64,000 nucleotides of DNA from Burkholderia guangdongensis. Its GTDB lineage: Bacteria > Pseudomonadota > Gammaproteobacteria > Burkholderiales > Burkholderiaceae. The number at the start of each line of letters is the position of its first letter. Position 1 is the stretch's first letter. The position numbers and the translations under genes were made by a program. Below, in pieces: positions 25,150 through 36,256 of this stretch. The stretch covers positions 62,001 through 126,000 of the forward strand of contig NZ_JACBNX010000023.1 in assembly GCF_013403875.1 (NCBI RefSeq), in the 5' to 3' direction. A model generated the notes under the pieces. The model was not told the origin of the DNA. It saw only the letters and a program-made list of their open reading frames with translations, and searched no databases.

Positions 25150-27486
25150 ATGACGGACACCGTAGCACTCAAGATCGTACAGCGCATCGCGACCGAACTG
25201 ACCGTGCAGCCGCGCCAGGTCGCGGCGGCCGTGCAACTCCTCGACGAGGGCGCGACCGTTCCGTTCATTGCCCGGTACCGGAAGGAAGTCACCGGCAATC
25301 TCGACGACACGCAGCTCCGGCAGCTCGAAGAGCGCCTGCTGTATCTGCGCGAGCTCGAGGAGCGCCGCGCGACGATCGTCGCGAGCATCGACGAACAGGG
25401 CAAGCTGACCGACGAGCTGCGCGCCGCGATCGACGCCGCCGACAGCAAGCAGGTGCTCGAAGACCTTTATCTGCCGTACAAGCCGAAGCGCCGCACGCGC
25501 GCGCAGATCGCCCGCGAGGCCGGCCTCGAGCCGCTCGCGCACGCGCTGCTCGGCAACCCGATGCTCGATCCGCAGGCCGAGGCCGCCGCGTACGTGGACG
25601 CCGGGAAAGGCGTCGCCGACGTGAAGGCCGCGCTCGACGGTGCGCGCGACATTCTGTCCGAGCAGTTCGGCGAAACGGCCGAGCTGCTCGGCAAGCTGCG
25701 CGACTATCTGCAGAGTCAGGGCGTCGTGTCGTCGGCGGTCGTCGAAGGAAAGGAAAACGAGGAAGGCGAGAAATTCCGCGACTATTACGACTACGCGGAA
25801 ACGATCCGGACCGTGCCGTCGCACCGCGCGCTCGCGCTGTTCCGCGGCCGCAACGCCGGGGTGCTGACGGTCAAGCTCGGGCTCGGCGAAGAGCTCGACG
25901 CGCAGGTGCCGCATCCGGGCGAAGCGATGATCGCGCGCCATTTCGGGATCGCGAACCAGGGCCGTCCGGCGGACAAGTGGCTGTCCGACGTGTGCCGCTG
26001 GTGCTGGCGCGTGAAGGTGCAGCCGCACATCGAGAACGAGCTGCTCACGCAACTGCGCGAGAGCGCCGAGCACGAGGCGATCCGCGTGTTCGCGCGCAAC
26101 CTGAAGGACCTGCTGCTCGCCGCTCCGGCCGGCCCGAAGGCCGTGATCGGTCTCGACCCCGGCCTGCGCACCGGCGTGAAGGTCGCGGTCGTCGACCGTA
26201 CCGGGAAAGTGCTCGCGACCGACACGATCTACCCGCACGAGCCGCGCCGCGACTGGGACGGTTCGATCGCGAAGCTCGCGCGCATCGCCGCGGCGACGCA
26301 GGCCGAGCTCATCAGCATCGGCAACGGCACCGCATCGCGCGAAACCGACAAGCTCGCGAGCGAGCTGATCGCGAAGCATCCGGATCTGCGGCTGCAGAAG
26401 ATCGTCGTATCGGAGGCCGGCGCGTCGGTCTATTCGGCATCCGAGCTCGCCGCGAAGGAATTCCCGGAGCTCGACGTGACGCTGCGCGGCGCTGTGTCGA
26501 TCGCGCGCCGCCTGCAGGATCCGCTCGCGGAGCTCGTGAAGATCGAGCCGAAGGCGATCGGCGTCGGCCAGTATCAGCACGACGTGAACCAGCGCGAGCT
26601 CGCGCGCTCGCTCGACGCGGTCGTCGAGGATTGCGTGAACGCGGTCGGCGTCGACGCGAACACCGCGTCGGCCCCGCTGCTCGCGCGCGTGTCGGGCCTC
26701 AATGCGACGCTCGCGCGCAACATCGTCGACTATCGCGACGCGAACGGCCCGTTCCCGTCGCGCGAGCATCTGCGCCGCGTGCCGCGCCTGGGCGACAAGA
26801 CGTTCGAGCAGGCCGCCGGCTTCCTGCGGATCAACGGCGGCGAGAACCCGCTCGACCGCTCGTCGGTGCACCCGGAGGCGTATCCGGTCGTCGAGCGGAT
26901 TCTCGCGAAGGTCAAGAAACGCATCGACGACGTGCTCGGCAGCCGCGACGCGCTCGCGGGCCTGTCGCCGGCCGAATTCGTCGACGAACGCTTCGGGCTG
27001 CCGACCGTGCGCGACATCCTCGCCGAGCTCGAGAAGCCGGGCCGCGATCCGCGCCCCGAATTCAAGACCGCGACGTTCCGCGACGGAGTCGAGAAGGTGT
27101 CGGATCTCGTGCCGGGGATGATCCTCGAAGGCGTCGTGACAAACGTCGCGGCGTTCGGCGCGTTCGTCGACATCGGCGTGCATCAGGACGGGCTCGTCCA
27201 CGTCTCCGCGATGTCGACGAAATTCATCAAGGATCCTCACGAAGTCGTGAAGGCCGGTCAGGTCGTCAAGGTGAAGGTGCTCGACGTCGACGTGAAGCGC
27301 CAGCGGGTCGCGCTGACGATGCGCCTCGACGACGACGCGTCCGCCGGCCCCACCGCGCGCGGCGGCGCGCAGCAGGAGCGCGGCGGCGCGGGCCGCGGCG
27401 CCGGACGTGGTGCGGGCCCCGGCCGCTCACGCGAGCCGGAGCCGGCCGGCGCGATGGCCGCGGCGTTCGCGAAGCTCAAGCGCTGA
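25150..27486 (+). CDS. tex: Transcription accessory protein Tex
   Basis: A 778-residue RNA-binding protein. An N-terminal helical Tex domain (VPFIARYRKEVTGNLDDTQL) precedes a YqgF/RNase H-like domain (VIGLDPGLRTGVKVAVVDRT). Next is a helix-hairpin-helix region (LNATLARNIVDYRDANGPFP), then an S1 domain near residues 650-725 (GMILEGVVTNVAAFGAFVDI). The tail is Gly/Arg-rich (residues about 740-765, repeats of RGAGRGAG). Tex homologues affect transcription and toxin-gene expression, and bind nucleic acid. The ATG at 25150 begins the conserved sequence. The Gly/Arg tail is not universal and resembles RGG-type RNA-binding tails. An intrinsic terminator follows. Confidence 0.95.
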   Translation: MTDTVALKIVQRIATELTVQPRQVAAAVQLLDEGATVPFIARYRKEVTGNLDDTQLRQLEERLLYLRELEERRATIVASIDEQGKLTDELRAAIDAADSKQVLEDLYLPYKPKRRTRAQIAREAGLEPLAHALLGNPMLDPQAEAAAYVDAGKGVADVKAALDGARDILSEQFGETAELLGKLRDYLQSQGVVSSAVVEGKENEEGEKFRDYYDYAETIRTVPSHRALALFRGRNAGVLTVKLGLGEELDAQVPHPGEAMIARHFGIANQGRPADKWLSDVCRWCWRVKVQPHIENELLTQLRESAEHEAIRVFARNLKDLLLAAPAGPKAVIGLDPGLRTGVKVAVVDRTGKVLATDTIYPHEPRRDWDGSIAKLARIAAATQAELISIGNGTASRETDKLASELIAKHPDLRLQKIVVSEAGASVYSASELAAKEFPELDVTLRGAVSIARRLQDPLAELVKIEPKAIGVGQYQHDVNQRELARSLDAVVEDCVNAVGVDANTASAPLLARVSGLNATLARNIVDYRDANGPFPSREHLRRVPRLGDKTFEQAAGFLRINGGENPLDRSSVHPEAYPVVERILAKVKKRIDDVLGSRDALAGLSPAEFVDERFGLPTVRDILAELEKPGRDPRPEFKTATFRDGVEKVSDLVPGMILEGVVTNVAAFGAFVDIGVHQDGLVHVSAMSTKFIKDPHEVVKAGQVVKVKVLDVDVKRQRVALTMRLDDDASAGPTARGGAQQERGGAGRGAGRGAGPGRSREPEPAGAMAAAFAKLKR

Positions 27487-27523
27487 GCGAACCACCGGCA
27501 AGCTGCTGCCAAGCCGTCCCACG

Positions 27524-27550
27524 AAAACCCGCCCTTCCCGGCGGGTTTTT
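27524..27550 (+). terminator. Terminator after tex
   Basis: Stem AAAACCCGCC / GGCGGGTTTT with a 6-base loop and a T-rich tail (TTTTTCTTTTT). Confidence 0.92.
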
Positions 27551-27704
27551 CTTTTTAACCTCGGGGTGCGACGTCATCTTCGACAGGATGAAAATGGGAC
27601 AAATTTATTTCGCCGTCATTCCATTATTCCGTTATTGAGCCGCGATATAAAACAATCGATCATTCCGCATCGAAATTCTTGACGGCATAAATCCAGCACA
27701 TAAA

Positions 27705-28178
27705 ATGATCCATCAAAGCGAGCTCGCGGGCTGCCCACCGACGGCCCGCCACGGGCGCCCGGCCAGTGATCCTGGGCTCGGCGCCGTCGCGCCGGACGTG
27801 TTCCACCGCGCGGACGTGCAGGCGCTGTGCCGTCACGCGAACAATATCGTCTGCTGGAGCAACGACATCCAGAGCCTGGGCGTCGAGGCGCGCCAGCCGG
27901 GCCAGTTCAGGAACATGGTGGTGATTCACGCGTCGCTCGGCCACACGCTGCAGGAAAGCGTCGACTACACGGCCGCGCGCGTACGCGCCGAGATCGATGC
28001 ATTCGTGCGGCGCGCCGATGCGCTGATGCCGCTCGCCGACGCCCGTCTGCTCGGCCTCGTCGACGGATTCAAATTCTGGATACGCGGCTATCTGGATTGG
28101 GTCGCGATGGATACGCAGCGCTATGCGGCCGCGTTCGCCGCGGACGACGCCGACGATCGCGGACTCATCGTGAACTGA
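27705..28178 (+). pseudogene. Terpene synthase, truncated, active-site motif retained
   Basis: 157 codons whose last ~125 match the C-terminal half of a class I terpene synthase. The NSE metal-binding triad is complete: N53-D54-x-x-S57-x-x-x-E61 in WSNDIQSLGVE. RNMVVIHASLGHTLQESVDY and FWIRGYLDWVAMDTQRY (Arg-Tyr at 139-140) also follow the family pattern. The N-terminal half with the aspartate-rich DDxxD motif is missing; the first ~30 codons are unrelated. Bacterial enzymes of this class usually exceed 300 residues, so this is most likely a remnant. It has no ribosome site I can identify. Confidence 0.75.
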
Positions 28179-28243
28179 TCGCCGACTGATCACGCTGCCG
28201 GCGGATACGGCGCGCGGCTGAGCAGCCGGCGCCACGCGCCGCG

Positions 28244-30136
28244 TCAGATCTCGATCTTCGTGCCGAGCTCGACGACGCGGTTCGCCGGAATCTCGAAGAA
28301 GTCGGTCGGCTTCGCCGCGTTCTGGTGCATCCACGCGAACACGCGCTCGCGCCAGATCGACATGCCCGGAAGCTGCGTCGGCACGACCGTCTCGCGCGCG
28401 AGGAAGAACGACGTGTCCATCAACTCGAACGTCATGTCGTGCGTGCGGCCGAACTCCTCGAGCACGGCCTTCACGTCCGGCGTCTCGTTGAAGCCGTACT
28501 GGGCCTTCACGACGTAGAGGCCGCTACCGACGTCGCGCACGGCCATCCGCTGGTCGTCGCGCACGTACGGGATGTCGCGCGTGACGAACGTCATGAAGAT
28601 CGTCCGCTCGTGCAGCACCTTGTTGTGCTTCAGGTTGTGCAGCAGGCTGACGGGCACCAGCGTGTCGTTGCCGGTCAGGTAGATCGCGGTGCCCGACACG
28701 CGATGCGGCGGGTGCGCGAGCAGCCCCTGCAGGAACGGCTCGAGCGGAATACCGTCGGCGGCGGTGCGCTCCTTGACGATATGGCGCCCCTTGTACCAGG
28801 TCATCAACAGGAAGAACAGCAGCGCGCCGATCCCGAGCGGCAGCCAGCCACCCTGCGCGACCTTCAGCAGGTTCGCGCCGAAGAAGCCGAGATCGATCGC
28901 CATGAACACCGTGATCACGGCCCCGACCATCAGCTTGTTCCAGTTCCACACCTTGACCATCACGACGCACGCGAGCACGGTCGTGATCACCATCGTCGCG
29001 GTCACCGCGATGCCGTACGCGGCGCCGAGCGCGTCGGAGCTCTTGAAGCCGAGCACGATGCAGAGGATCACGAACAGCAGCAGCCAGTTCACGACCGGCA
29101 CGTAGATCTGGCCGATCGCGAGCTCGGACGTGTGCAGCACCTTCATCCGCGGCACGTAGCCGAGCTGGATCGCCTGCGACGTCAGCGAGTACGCGCCCGA
29201 GATCACCGCCTGCGACGCGATCACGGTCGCGACCGTCGACAGCACGACGAGCGGCAGCAGCCCCCAGTCGGGCGCGAGCAGGAAGAACGGGTTCTCGATC
29301 GCCTTCGGGTTGGCGATCAGCAGCGCGCCCTGCCCGAAATAGTTGAGGACCAGCGACGGGATCACGAGCACGTACGCGGCGAGGCGAATCGGCTTCGCGC
29401 CGAAGTGGCCCATGTCCGCGTACAGCGCTTCCGCGCCGGTCAGCACGAGCACGACCGAGCCGAGCACGACGTAGGCCTGCAGCAGGTGCGCGGCCATGAA
29501 CGACACCGCGTAGTACGGATTGATCGCCTGGACGATCGTCGGCACCTGCGCGATGTGATAGACGCCGAGCACCGCGAGCACGACGAACCACACCACCATG
29601 ATCGGGCCGAACAGCTTGCCGACCGTCGCGGTGCCGTGGCGCTGGATCCAGAACAGCGCGATCAGGATCACGATCGTGATCGGCATCACCAGTTCGGCCA
29701 TCTTCGGTGCCGCGAGCTCGAGCCCCTCGACCGCCGACAGCACCGAGATCGCGGGCGTGATCACCGCGTCGCCGTAGAACATGCACGCGCCGAAGATCCC
29801 GAGCGCCATCAGCGCGCCGGCGAATTTCGATCTCGAATCGAACGGCCGCAGCGCCAGCGCCATCAGCGCGAGCACGCCGCCCTCGCCGCTGTTGTCGGCG
29901 CGCATCACGAACAGCAGATACTTGACGCCCACCACCATCACGATCGCCCAGAACAGCAGCGACGTGACGCCGAGGATCGAGTGTTGCGTGAGAGGAATAC
30001 CGTGCGCGGGGCTGAACGCTTCTCTCAGCGAATACAGCGGGCTCGTGCCGATGTCGCCGAACACGACGCCGATCGCAGCGATCGCGAGTGCCTGCAGCGA
30101 GTGTTGTTGAGCATGCGCTTGATTCGTATCAGTCAT
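28244..30136 (-). CDS. kup: Low-affinity potassium transporter Kup
   Basis: A 630-residue K+/H+ symporter of the KUP/HAK family. Twelve membrane helices occupy about residues 12-440, starting with IAAIGVVFGDIGTSPLYSLR (the family's N-terminal signature). GDAVITPAISVLSAVEGLEL follows, then FGFKSSDALGAAYGIAVTAT-type helix 9. The C-terminal ~190 residues are a cytosolic domain ending PANRVVELGTKIEI. I start at ATG 30136 (MTDTNQAH), which agrees with family length. ATG 30151 is also possible and has a slightly better ribosome site. It converges with the terpene-synthase remnant and has no operon partners. Confidence 0.95.
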   Translation of the reverse strand: MTDTNQAHAQQHSLQALAIAAIGVVFGDIGTSPLYSLREAFSPAHGIPLTQHSILGVTSLLFWAIVMVVGVKYLLFVMRADNSGEGGVLALMALALRPFDSRSKFAGALMALGIFGACMFYGDAVITPAISVLSAVEGLELAAPKMAELVMPITIVILIALFWIQRHGTATVGKLFGPIMVVWFVVLAVLGVYHIAQVPTIVQAINPYYAVSFMAAHLLQAYVVLGSVVLVLTGAEALYADMGHFGAKPIRLAAYVLVIPSLVLNYFGQGALLIANPKAIENPFFLLAPDWGLLPLVVLSTVATVIASQAVISGAYSLTSQAIQLGYVPRMKVLHTSELAIGQIYVPVVNWLLLFVILCIVLGFKSSDALGAAYGIAVTATMVITTVLACVVMVKVWNWNKLMVGAVITVFMAIDLGFFGANLLKVAQGGWLPLGIGALLFFLLMTWYKGRHIVKERTAADGIPLEPFLQGLLAHPPHRVSGTAIYLTGNDTLVPVSLLHNLKHNKVLHERTIFMTFVTRDIPYVRDDQRMAVRDVGSGLYVVKAQYGFNETPDVKAVLEEFGRTHDMTFELMDTSFFLARETVVPTQLPGMSIWRERVFAWMHQNAAKPTDFFEIPANRVVELGTKIEI

Positions 30137-30337
30137 AAGCAGCGAAACCATCCGTTCCGGGGTCGGGCAAAACGAGCGCTATTCTACCTGCGGGCCGTGA
30201 AAACGCCGCCTTGCGATGTTGCCGCCATGCGACGAGCCCTTGACCGGCGGCCTGGAACGGGGTCAGGTCACCCCGCCAGGGTCGCCATCATAGCCGCGAC
30301 CGCACGTTCTGCCTACCAACGAAGCCGCGCGCGCATG

Positions 30338-30362
30338 AAAAAGGCGCCGCAAGCGGCGCCTT
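30338..30362 (-). terminator. Terminator after the phosphoribosyltransferase gene
   Basis: Stem AAGGCGCCGC / GCGGCGCCTT with a 2-base loop, followed by TTTTT on the minus strand. It ends the hisZ-purA-phosphoribosyltransferase run before kup. Confidence 0.92.
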
Positions 30363-30390
30363 GGCGGAAACGGCGAGCGGGACGGCGCGC

Positions 30391-30981
30391 TTACGCGTCG
30401 GCGCCGTCGCGGCGCGCGCGGCCACGCTTGATCCACGCCTCGAGATTGTGCGGGCGAACCGTGTCCCACTCCTCGAACGGCTGGTGAATCCACGGGTTCG
30501 TCGGCAGCGGCTGCACGTAGTAGTCGGGTTGCACCTTCGAGCAGCCCTTGTACCAGAGCACCGCCGAGCGGACCGACGTGACCGACGGATAGCGCTCCTT
30601 CAGATGCTCCTGCACGCGCGCGAGCGTGACGCCCGAATCGACGAGATCGTCGACGAGCAGCACGTTGCCCGAGAGATTGCCGCGCGTCATCGTGATGTAC
30701 TGCGCAATGTCGAGCTGACCCTGCTCGCGCCCGGCCGCCTCGCGGTACGAGCTCGTCGCGAGAATCGCGAGCGGCACGTCGTAGATGCGCGACAGCTGAT
30801 CGCCGACACGCAGGCCGCCGCGCGCGAGGCACAGGATCTGGTCGAACTTCCAGCCGGACTCGTGCACCTGCAGCGCGAGCAATTCGATCAGACGGTGATA
30901 CTCGCTCCAGCCGACCCACAGATTGCGGTCGTCGTTGCGCGGATCGGTCATTTCGAGCGTCATCGGATTGTTCTGCGTCAT
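30391..30981 (-). CDS. Purine phosphoribosyltransferase, xanthine-guanine type
   Basis: A 196-residue type I phosphoribosyltransferase. The PRPP-binding motif VLLVDDLVDSGVTL lies at residues 107-120, and the PPi-loop segment CLARGGLRVGDQLSRI at 51-66. Comparable proteins act as hypoxanthine, xanthine or guanine salvage enzymes. WSEYHRLIELLALQVHESGW is typical of the betaproteobacterial group next to purA. The gene begins 4 bases after the purA stop and so is in the same message, which supports a role in purine salvage. The exact base preference is not shown by sequence. Confidence 0.82.
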   Translation of the reverse strand: MTQNNPMTLEMTDPRNDDRNLWVGWSEYHRLIELLALQVHESGWKFDQILCLARGGLRVGDQLSRIYDVPLAILATSSYREAAGREQGQLDIAQYITMTRGNLSGNVLLVDDLVDSGVTLARVQEHLKERYPSVTSVRSAVLWYKGCSKVQPDYYVQPLPTNPWIHQPFEEWDTVRPHNLEAWIKRGRARRDGADA

Positions 30982-30985
30982 CGTG

Positions 30986-32332
<1,347 letters not shown>

Positions 32333-32454
32333 GTTGATTCGTTAGCTGGTTAAAAACGTATTTTACCTAGGTTCGCGCCCGGTTCCGAATTTTTCCGTTT
32401 CGCGTCAACGGTATGGCACCCGGAACGGCACCCGGAATCCGGCGCGACCGCCCA

Positions 32455-33603
32455 TCAGCGCGGCTCGACCACCCACGCGCCGTTGCGCTCGACGAGCGCG
32501 CGATCGCACGCGAACTCGTCCAGCACGTGATCGTGCCCCGGCAGCGCCTGGATCACGACTTCGCCCGCATCGCGCAGCGCGGACACCGCCGCGCGCAGCG
32601 CGCCGTCCTGCGCCCACGGCGCGAGGATCGCGGTGCCGCGCGCCTCGACCGGCGAGATCCGCGCGATTTCGCGCAGGTCGAGCGAAAACCCGGTCGCGGG
32701 CCGCGCACGGCCGTACGCCTGCCCGACGTGGTCGTAGCGGCCGCCGCGCGCGACCGCGTTCGGCACGCCGTCGACGTAGGCGGAGAACATCGCGCCGCTG
32801 TGGTACGCGTAGCCGCGCAGATCCGCGAGATCGATCGCGACCTCCGCACCCTGGACCTGCGCCGCGAGCTGCGCGAGATCGTCGAGCGCGCGCGTGATCT
32901 CCGGCAGCGCCGGCAAGACTTTGCGCGCTTCGTCGAGCACGCTCGCGTCGCCGTACAGATGCGGCAGCGCGCGCAGCGCGGTGCGTGTGTCGGCATCGAG
33001 ATCGCCGGTCAGCTCCACGATCAGCGGCACGTCCTTGCCCGCGAGCGCGTCGTACAGCGCTTCGCCGCGCTCGGCGGCGCGCGCGTCGCGCGCGAACAGC
33101 GCGGCCAGCACGCCCGCGTGGCACAGATCGAGGCGGATTTTCGACAGGCCGGCCAGATGCAGCGCGTCGAGCATCAGCTGCTGGACCTCGAGATCGGCCT
33201 CGAGCCCCGCGTGGCCGTAGATTTCGGCGCCGATCTGGATCTGCTCGCGCGTCGCGTGCAGCCCGCGCGGCCGCGTATGCAGCACGTTGCCCGCATAGCA
33301 GAGGCGCGTGACGCCCTGGCGGTTCAGCAGATGCGCGTCGATGCGCGCGACCTGCGGCGTGATGTCGGCGCGCAGGCCGAGCGTGCGGCCCGACAGTTGA
33401 TCGACGAGCTTGAACGTGCGCAGGTTCAGATCGTTGCCGCCGCTCGTCAGCAGCGACTCGAGATATTCGAGCAGCGGCGGCATCACCATCTCGTAGCCGT
33501 ACGAACGGAAGCGGTCGAGCAGCCTGCGGCGCAGCTCCTCGATCTTGCGCGCTTCCGACGGCAATACGTCGGCGATATTCTCGGGAAGTAACCAGGTCGA
33601 CAT
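32455..33603 (-). CDS. hisZ: ATP phosphoribosyltransferase regulatory subunit
   Basis: A 382-residue paralogue of histidyl-tRNA synthetase that partners the short HisG in the first step of histidine synthesis and carries the His-feedback site. The N-terminus WLLPENIADVLPSEARKIEE and motif-2-like LGLRADITPQVARIDAHLLN are typical. The class II motif 3 and the anticodon-binding domain are absent, as expected for HisZ. True HisRS is encoded at 41362-42699. The hisZ-purA neighbourhood is characteristic of Betaproteobacteria. ATG at 33603. Confidence 0.93.
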   Translation of the reverse strand: MSTWLLPENIADVLPSEARKIEELRRRLLDRFRSYGYEMVMPPLLEYLESLLTSGGNDLNLRTFKLVDQLSGRTLGLRADITPQVARIDAHLLNRQGVTRLCYAGNVLHTRPRGLHATREQIQIGAEIYGHAGLEADLEVQQLMLDALHLAGLSKIRLDLCHAGVLAALFARDARAAERGEALYDALAGKDVPLIVELTGDLDADTRTALRALPHLYGDASVLDEARKVLPALPEITRALDDLAQLAAQVQGAEVAIDLADLRGYAYHSGAMFSAYVDGVPNAVARGGRYDHVGQAYGRARPATGFSLDLREIARISPVEARGTAILAPWAQDGALRAAVSALRDAGEVVIQALPGHDHVLDEFACDRALVERNGAWVVEPR

Positions 33604-33732
33604 CGGTACGGTCCTACGACGGGGAACAAGGCGCGCGACACGCGCGCCGCGGTTGATAGGTTGAATCCTGGACGGACGGCGGATGCGCGGTCCGGATCGG
33701 GTTTCCGGTCAGGGCTCCGGTCAGGTCTGCGC

Positions 33733-33924
33733 TCAGGTGGCGAGCATCAGCAGCGCGAGCCCGAGCCCCATCACGATCAGCCCGCCGATCCGGATATGAT
33801 GCGGCGGCCGCTCCGCTATTCTACGAAACGTATCGCGCCACGCGACCGGAAACACGAACGGGAAAATCCCTTCGATGATCAGCATCAGCGCGACGGCAAG
33901 CAACAACGATCCAGCCAGATCCAT
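33733..33924 (-). CDS. DUF2065-family small membrane protein
   Basis: A 63-residue protein with two hydrophobic helices (residues about 4-27 and 46-61) around a basic loop (WRDTFRRIAERPPHHIRIGG). It matches the YjeT/DUF2065 family, whose genes usually sit directly after hflC, as here (37 bases). Function unknown; the conserved position suggests a link with the HflK/HflC membrane complex. Confidence 0.85.
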   Translation of the reverse strand: MDLAGSLLLAVALMLIIEGIFPFVFPVAWRDTFRRIAERPPHHIRIGGLIVMGLGLALLMLAT

Positions 33925-33961
33925 GCGATCGACGGCGCCGCGCTGCGCGGCGCCCCTTGTA

Positions 33962-34858
33962 TCAGTGTTTGCGGGAAGCGGACGCCGGCGCGGCGTCGCC
34001 CGTCGGGCTGCGCATGAAGCGGAAGAACTCGCTGTCCGGATCGACGACGATCACGTCGTTGCGCTTGAAGCTGTTCCGGTACGCCTGCAGGCTCGCGTAG
34101 AACTTGTAGAACTCCGGATCGCGGCCGAACGCGTCGGCCGCGATCGTCGCCGCCTTCGCATCGCCCTCGCCCTTGATCGTCTGCGCGCTCTTGTACGCAT
34201 TCGCGAGCACCGCCTGCTGCTCCTGCTCCGCGTCGGCCTTGATCGTCTCGACCTGCGCGCCACCCTCCGCGCGCACCTGCGCGGCCTGCGCGTGCAGCGC
34301 GGCGATCATCCGCTGATACGCGGCGTCCGCCTGGTCGGCCGGCAGATCGACGCGCGTGAGCTGCACGTCGACGACGTCGACGCCGAGCCCGGCCGCCCGC
34401 GCCTGCAGCGCGTTGCGCGCATCGTCGGCGATCGCGCGCTGGCCGCCGATCGCGTCGTCGAGCGCGCGCTTGCCGATCGCGTCGCCGAGCGCGCCCTTCA
34501 GCGCGGCATTCAGCCGGTCCGCCGCACCCTGCGGATCGCCGCCGGTCTCGCGGAAATATTTCATCGGATCCGTGACGCGATACTTGACCGCGTAGCCGAC
34601 GAGCAGGTTGTGCTTGTCGTCGGTCGCGTACTGCTGCAGGTCGGCCGAATCGAGCGACTGCAGGCGCATGTCGACGAGGGTCGCCGTCTGCAGCGGCGGC
34701 GGCAGCTTGAAGTGCACGCCGGGGCCGACGAGGACCGGCTCGGTGCCGGCGCGCCCCGCGAGCACGGCCGCGTAGCGCGGATCGACGGTCAGAATGGTCG
34801 ACGAGGCGGCAAACGCGACGATCAGGATCGCGACGACGAGCGCAATGATTCGATTCAT
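33962..34858 (-). CDS. hflC: FtsH-associated membrane protein HflC
   Basis: A 298-residue SPFH/band-7 protein with one N-terminal membrane helix (residues about 4-22, IIALVVAILIVAFAASSTIL) and a large periplasmic domain. The band-7 core includes RYAAVLAGRAGTEPVLVGPG and DVQLTRVDLPADQADAAYQR. A coiled-coil region with KADAEQEQQAVLANAYKSAQ follows. With HflK it forms a cage that restrains the FtsH protease. The ATG at 34858 begins the conserved helix; a start six codons upstream is less likely. It begins 14 bases after hflK. Confidence 0.95.
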   Translation of the reverse strand: MNRIIALVVAILIVAFAASSTILTVDPRYAAVLAGRAGTEPVLVGPGVHFKLPPPLQTATLVDMRLQSLDSADLQQYATDDKHNLLVGYAVKYRVTDPMKYFRETGGDPQGAADRLNAALKGALGDAIGKRALDDAIGGQRAIADDARNALQARAAGLGVDVVDVQLTRVDLPADQADAAYQRMIAALHAQAAQVRAEGGAQVETIKADAEQEQQAVLANAYKSAQTIKGEGDAKAATIAADAFGRDPEFYKFYASLQAYRNSFKRNDVIVVDPDSEFFRFMRSPTGDAAPASASRKH

Positions 34859-34872
34859 GGCATGCGCTCCCG

Positions 34873-36210
34873 TCACGGCTGATCGTCGTCGCGCGATCGG
34901 CTGCGAAGCACGTCGCGCGAGCGCACCGACGAGCCGGCGTCCGGCGCGGACGCGGCCGGTGCCGCGCTGGCGGACGCGGCCGAAGCCGAAGCCGTTGCAG
35001 CAGGCGCCTGAACGCCTTGCGCCGACGACGCGCCCGTGCCGCTTTCCGCGTTCTGACGCCCCTGCGCGACGATCTTGTCGAGCGGCAGATACAGCAGGCT
35101 GTTGCCCGTCTTGCTGCCGACGTAGATCTTCGTCGAATTCGAATAGATTTCCTGCATGGTCTCCAGATACATCCGTTCGCGGATCACGGCCGGCGCTTTC
35201 GCGTACTGCGCGTAGACCTGCTTGAAGCGCTCGGCGTCGCCCTCGGCCTGCGAGACGACACGATCGGCGTACGATTTCGCGTCGTCGATCATCTTCGCGG
35301 CGTCGCCCTGCGCCTTCGGCAGCAGATCGTTCGCATACGCCTGCGCGGCGCGCTTCGCGGCCTCGCGCGCATCACGCGCGCCCGACACCTCCGCGTACGC
35401 GGCCTGCGTCTGCTCGGGCGCCGCGACGCCCTGCATCGTCACGCCGGTGACTTCGAGGCCCGTCTGGTAGCGGTCGAGATCGTGCTGGATCGCTTCGGTG
35501 AGTTGCTGGCGCAGCGCGTCGCGGTCCTGGCTCAGCACGTCGGTCGCGCTGCGCATGCCGACGATCGAGCGCACCGCCGCCTGCGCGGACTGCATCAGGC
35601 TGTGCTCGGGATCGGCGCCGCGGAACAGATAGTCGGTGGCCGAGCGGATCCGGTATTGAACGGCGAAGCGCACGTCGACGACGTCCGCGTCGCGCGTGAG
35701 CATCGACGATTCCTTCACGTTCGACGGCCGCACGACGTTGTTGCGGCCGATCTCGATCGAGCGGACCTGCGACGTATCGACGATGTCCTGCGTGCCGAAC
35801 GGATAAGGCAGGCGCCAGTGCACGCCCTGCTCGACGGTGCCCGCATAGCGGCCGAGCTGGAGCACGACGCCGGTCTGGCCTTCCTGCACGACGAACAGCC
35901 CGCTGCCGGCGTACATCGCGATCAGCACGCCGATCACGATGCCGATACCGATCCGCGCCGCGCGGCCGTTGTCCGGGCGCAGGCCGTTGCCGCCCTTGCC
36001 GCCGAACATTCCGCTCAGGCGCCGGTTGAAGTTCCGCCACATTTCGTCGAGATCGGGCGGGCCATCGCCGTCACCGCCCGGCGGCCGTTTCGATTCGTTG
36101 GCGCGGGGTTTGGCTTCGCCATTGCCGTCGCCACGCCCCCAGCGGGGATCGTTGATCGACATCGAGGCGCGCTTGCGCAGCCAGGTACTCCGCTCTTTGT
36201 ATTCGTTCAC
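34873..36210 (-). CDS. hflK: FtsH-associated membrane protein HflK
   Basis: A 445-residue SPFH protein. A Gly/Pro-rich cytosolic leader of about 100 residues (WGRGDGNGEAKPRANESKRP, then FGGKGGNGLRPDNG) precedes a membrane helix (IGIGIVIGVLIAMYAGSGLF) and the band-7 periplasmic domain (VVQEGQTGVVLQLGRYAGTV). The C-terminus is an Ala/Ser-rich low-complexity tail ending in SRSRDDDQP. The start is uncertain. I give GTG 36210, because the sequence after it (NEYKERSTWLRKRAS) resembles other Burkholderia HflK. ATG 36162 is the alternative, and neither has a good ribosome site. It is linked to hflC. Confidence 0.9.
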   Translation of the reverse strand: MNEYKERSTWLRKRASMSINDPRWGRGDGNGEAKPRANESKRPPGGDGDGPPDLDEMWRNFNRRLSGMFGGKGGNGLRPDNGRAARIGIGIVIGVLIAMYAGSGLFVVQEGQTGVVLQLGRYAGTVEQGVHWRLPYPFGTQDIVDTSQVRSIEIGRNNVVRPSNVKESSMLTRDADVVDVRFAVQYRIRSATDYLFRGADPEHSLMQSAQAAVRSIVGMRSATDVLSQDRDALRQQLTEAIQHDLDRYQTGLEVTGVTMQGVAAPEQTQAAYAEVSGARDAREAAKRAAQAYANDLLPKAQGDAAKMIDDAKSYADRVVSQAEGDAERFKQVYAQYAKAPAVIRERMYLETMQEIYSNSTKIYVGSKTGNSLLYLPLDKIVAQGRQNAESGTGASSAQGVQAPAATASASAASASAAPAASAPDAGSSVRSRDVLRSRSRDDDQP

Positions 36211-36256
36211 CAGAGTGTGTTCACCAGAATGGGCGCCAGCGGCCCGACCGAGCCGG

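Noticed and set aside
24126..27638. A 3.5-kb plus-strand open frame covering tex
   Set aside because: It runs in a different frame from tex and consists of Arg/Ala-rich repeats without domain signals; tex is certain.
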